Assembly (NCBI GenBank): GCA_002293245.1
Contig: DBCV01000058.1
Span: forward strand, 2,973-11,242
Direction of reading: 5' to 3'
Length of the DNA stretch: 8,270 nt
From: Candidatus Saccharibacteria bacterium UBA949
GTDB taxonomy: Bacteria; Patescibacteriota; Saccharimonadia; Saccharimonadales; Saccharimonadaceae
Positions 6,398 through 8,270 of this stretch are shown here, piece after piece. The position numbers were made by a program, and so were the translations under genes. Within the stretch, counting starts at the first letter, position 1. The number at the start of each line of letters is the position of its first letter. The notes beneath the pieces were generated by a model. The model saw nothing but the letters and a program-made list of their open reading frames with translations, did no database searches and was not told where the DNA came from.

Positions 6398-6426
6398 ATT
6401 ATATCACACACGCATAAAAAAGTCAA
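6398..6426 (-). promoter_or_regulatory. Promoter of the 184-aa gene
   Basis: Minus-strand TTGACT (6421-6426), 17-bp spacer, perfect TATAAT (6398-6403) with TGA upstream (extended -10). This is the strongest-looking promoter in the window. Its -35 lies 8 bp from the -35 of the divergent SDR promoter. Confidence 0.9.
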
Positions 6427-6434
6427 GCGCAACC

Positions 6435-6462
6435 TTGTTTTTTCCGCCAAAACCTGTATAAT
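6435..6462 (+). promoter_or_regulatory. Promoter of the SDR operon
   Basis: Plus-strand TTGTTT (6435-6440), 16-bp spacer, TATAAT (6457-6462). Predicted start near 6469 gives a leader of about 25 nt. The Shine-Dalgarno candidate AAAGGGG (6472-6478) is rather far from the ATG at 6494. Confidence 0.75.
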
Positions 6463-6493
6463 CATAACCAGAAAGGGGCAAAATCGAAACACC

Positions 6494-7522
6494 ATGGCAA
6501 AAGTCTTACTCACAGGTGCAGCCGGCAGCATCGGCTTCGAAACACTCAGGCAACTAGTCAAAGCCGGCCACCAAGTGACAGCCCTCGATACCTACTCACG
6601 CAAAAACCACCGCAAACTTCGCCAATTCCGCGACAAAAACTGCATCATCTTCGGCGACATTCGCGACCAAAAACTCATGGACAAACTCGTCCACGGCCAA
6701 GACATCATCATCCACCTCGCCGCCATCATCCCGCCACAGGCCGACAAGTTCCCCCAACTCACCGAAAGCGTCAACTTCGGTGGCACAAAAACCATCGTCA
6801 ACGCCATCAAGTCTCAAAACCCAAACGCCTTCCTCATCTTTTCCTCGTCCGTTAGCGTGTACGGCGACCGCACCAAGGATTTCTGGATCAAAACCACCGA
6901 CCCGCTCCGCCCCAGCCTTGGCGACCACTACGCCGCCACCAAGGTCAAAACCGAAAAAATGCTCCGCGAATCCGGCACCAACTGGACCATCTTCCGCTTC
7001 ACCGCCATCATGAACCGCCCGCAAACCGACCCCCTAATGTTCCACATGCCGTTAGACACCAAGCTGGAAATTGCCACCGTTTATGACACGGCCCGCGCCC
7101 TTGTCAAGGCGCTAAATCACCAAGGTGAGCTAAAACATCACATCTACGACCTGGGCGGCGGCGAATCCTGCCGCACCACCTACCGCGAATTCCTTATCAA
7201 AATGTTCAAAATCTACGGCCTGCAATACAGGTACCTCAAAGACGTGGCCTTCGCCCGCCAAAACTTCCACTGCGGCTACTTCCTGGATAGCGACAACCTC
7301 GAGCAAATTCTCCATTTTCGCCGCGACTCCCTCGCCGATTATTACCGTATCGTCAGCAGAGACACCAACAAATTCGTTCGCTTCCTGTCTCGCATCTTCA
7401 GCCGCCCCATCATCTTCTTTCTCACCCAAAGGTCCGAACCGCTACAAGCCGTCAGAACCCATAATACAAGCTTAATTAAACGTTTTTTTGGGGAAAAACA
7501 ACCAAAACAAGGAGAGAAATGA
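6494..7522 (+). CDS. NAD(P)-dependent epimerase/dehydratase (extended SDR family)
   Basis: This 342-aa product is an extended short-chain dehydrogenase/reductase. The Rossmann motif TGAAGSIG (7-14, GxxGxxG) opens the protein. Asp32 ends the second strand, which in this family favours NAD. GDIRD (54-58) is the usual adenine-contact region. The catalytic set is Ser118/119 (FSSSVSVYG) with Y146-x3-K150 (HYAATK). Members act on nucleotide sugars or other hydroxy/keto substrates in the cytoplasm; the substrate cannot be told here. The last 50 or so residues form a basic, hydrophobic tail (SRIFSRPIIFFL) beyond the usual core that might contact membrane. It is the first gene of a plus-strand operon, overlapping the next gene by ATGA. 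Codons are heavily C-rich. Confidence 0.93.
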   Translation: MAKVLLTGAAGSIGFETLRQLVKAGHQVTALDTYSRKNHRKLRQFRDKNCIIFGDIRDQKLMDKLVHGQDIIIHLAAIIPPQADKFPQLTESVNFGGTKTIVNAIKSQNPNAFLIFSSSVSVYGDRTKDFWIKTTDPLRPSLGDHYAATKVKTEKMLRESGTNWTIFRFTAIMNRPQTDPLMFHMPLDTKLEIATVYDTARALVKALNHQGELKHHIYDLGGGESCRTTYREFLIKMFKIYGLQYRYLKDVAFARQNFHCGYFLDSDNLEQILHFRRDSLADYYRIVSRDTNKFVRFLSRIFSRPIIFFLTQRSEPLQAVRTHNTSLIKRFFGEKQPKQGEK

Positions 7523-8270
7523 AAGTATTTATGATCGGCGCTACCGGCCTACTCGGCCACCGGGGCGCCATAGAGCTAATTAACCGCGGCCATACCGTAT
7601 CATCAATCGCCCTGCCGCCCCTGCCAGATGGGCTGCAGGTCCCGGCTGGCCTCGAGCTTAAACTTGGCAACTACCTGGAAATGACCGATCAGCAGCTACT
7701 CACAGCCATGCAGGGCTGCCAGGGCTTCGTCTTTGCCGCCGGCATAGACGAGCGAGTCGAAGGTCCGCCCCCCATCTACAACCTCTACAAAAAATACAAC
7801 ATCGACGCCCTGCAGCGCCTAATGAACCTAGCAGCGCAAGCCGGCATCAAACACACCGTCGTTCTCGGCTCATACTTCTCTCATTTTGCCAACATTTGGC
7901 CCCAGATGGAACTCGAAAAGCACCATCCCTATATCCGCGCCAGACTTGAGCAAGAAACTATGGCGCTATCTTATGCCAACTCCGGCATGGACGTAGCCAT
8001 CCTCGAGCTTCCCTACATCTTTGGCGCCCAGCCCGGCCGCAAACCCGTCTGGCTATTTATCGCCGAAATGATCAAAAACGCCAAAGGTAAACGCCTCTTC
8101 TACCCCAAGGGCGGCACCACCATGGTTACCGTGCGTCAAGTCGGCGAATGCATCGCCGGCGCTCTGGAGCGAAACCAAGGCGCCAATACCTACCCCGTCG
8201 GTTGGTTCAATATAACCTGGAAAACCTGGCTCGAGCAATTCAGTGCCGACATGGGCATGCCCAAAAAAGT
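7519..8270 (+). CDS. NAD(P)-binding SDR-like protein, N-terminal 250 residues, runs off right edge
   Basis: Rossmann-fold protein with MIGATGLLG (GxxGxxG at Gly7, Gly10, Gly13), AAGID (74-78), VVLGS (114-118) and YIRARLEQE (138-146). It resembles extended or atypical SDRs (NAD-dependent epimerase/dehydratase or reductase type). The YxxxK active-site motif appears as Y138-IRA-R142, with Arg in place of Lys, so it may be catalytically altered. The ATG (7519) overlaps the preceding TGA stop in ATGA, with AAGGAGAG as Shine-Dalgarno, indicating translational coupling. The paired SDRs probably act in the same pathway; the substrate is unknown. The 3' end is outside the window. Confidence 0.88.
   Translation, partial: MKVFMIGATGLLGHRGAIELINRGHTVSSIALPPLPDGLQVPAGLELKLGNYLEMTDQQLLTAMQGCQGFVFAAGIDERVEGPPPIYNLYKKYNIDALQRLMNLAAQAGIKHTVVLGSYFSHFANIWPQMELEKHHPYIRARLEQETMALSYANSGMDVAILELPYIFGAQPGRKPVWLFIAEMIKNAKGKRLFYPKGGTTMVTVRQVGECIAGALERNQGANTYPVGWFNITWKTWLEQFSADMGMPKK

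Noticed and set aside
6596..7024. 142-aa minus-strand open frame opposite the first SDR gene
   Set aside because: Val/Gly/Asp-rich shadow produced by the C-rich codons of the SDR gene; no promoter or Shine-Dalgarno, and the plus-strand frame has clear family motifs.
7302..7309. Fifth copy of AGCAAATT on the plus strand
   Set aside because: Lies inside the SDR coding sequence in the opposite sense to the transcript, with no leader context; a chance match.
7519..7522. Possible UGA recoding to Gly (as in some CPR lineages)
   Set aside because: UGA serves as the stop of the first SDR gene, overlapping the next gene's ATG. The other genes end in UAA or UAG with no in-frame UGA needed.
1..8270. 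CRISPR array, tRNA, rRNA or insertion sequence
   Set aside because: No regularly spaced direct repeats, no cloverleaf or rRNA-like stretch, and no transposase or terminal inverted repeats seen.

Overview
The window looks like a piece of a small-genome bacterial chromosome, most likely from the Patescibacteria/CPR and possibly Saccharibacteria-like. Support for this is indirect. The sortase has a very long cytoplasmic N-terminal extension with a Tyr-rich segment. Several genes are ORFans, one gene appears leaderless, and promoters carry extended -10 elements. UGA acts as a normal stop (overlapping TGA/ATG at 7519-7522), which argues against the UGA=Gly lineages Gracilibacteria and Absconditabacteria. 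No 16S rRNA or other definitive marker is present, so the assignment is tentative.

Layout. The minus strand carries, in order of increasing coordinate: the 5' half of radA (1-742, runs off the left edge); an unrecognised 620-aa protein (818-2680); an unrecognised 206-aa protein (2861-3481); a 122-aa two-pass membrane protein (3698-4066); a membrane-anchored sortase (4234-5628); and a 184-aa four-pass membrane protein (5738-6292). A divergent promoter region (about 6398-6462) then separates these from a plus-strand operon of two Rossmann-fold SDR (epimerase/reductase-like) genes (6494-7522 and 7519-off the right edge), which overlap by ATGA. No intergenic stretch exceeds about 210 bases. The gaps are filled by promoters, structured leaders and terminators.

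The most interesting content is a set of four monocistronic units: the 620-, 206-, 122- and 184-aa genes. Each has its own sigma70-type promoter with a 17-bp spacer and a TG extended -10, a 73-116 nt 5' leader, and its own GC-rich intrinsic terminator. All four leaders contain the same octamer (AATTTGCT in the sense strand) between the start site and the Shine-Dalgarno, usually able to form a small hairpin. The 122- and 184-aa units share the whole upstream region, including a 9-bp stem / 7-nt loop hairpin starting at the same position (+16) with a compensatory base change, and both proteins start MKKST, then a TM segment, then DAIxQ(I/L)G. The 620- and 206-aa proteins share an undescribed domain built on CxFGP, with matching spacing of downstream residues. 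By contrast, radA appears leaderless and the sortase leader is only about 26 nt. In sampled lines the four units also have a weaker C-over-G strand bias than the core-like genes around them. Together they look like a co-regulated accessory set interleaved with radA, a sortase and an SDR operon. Its function cannot be read from sequence.
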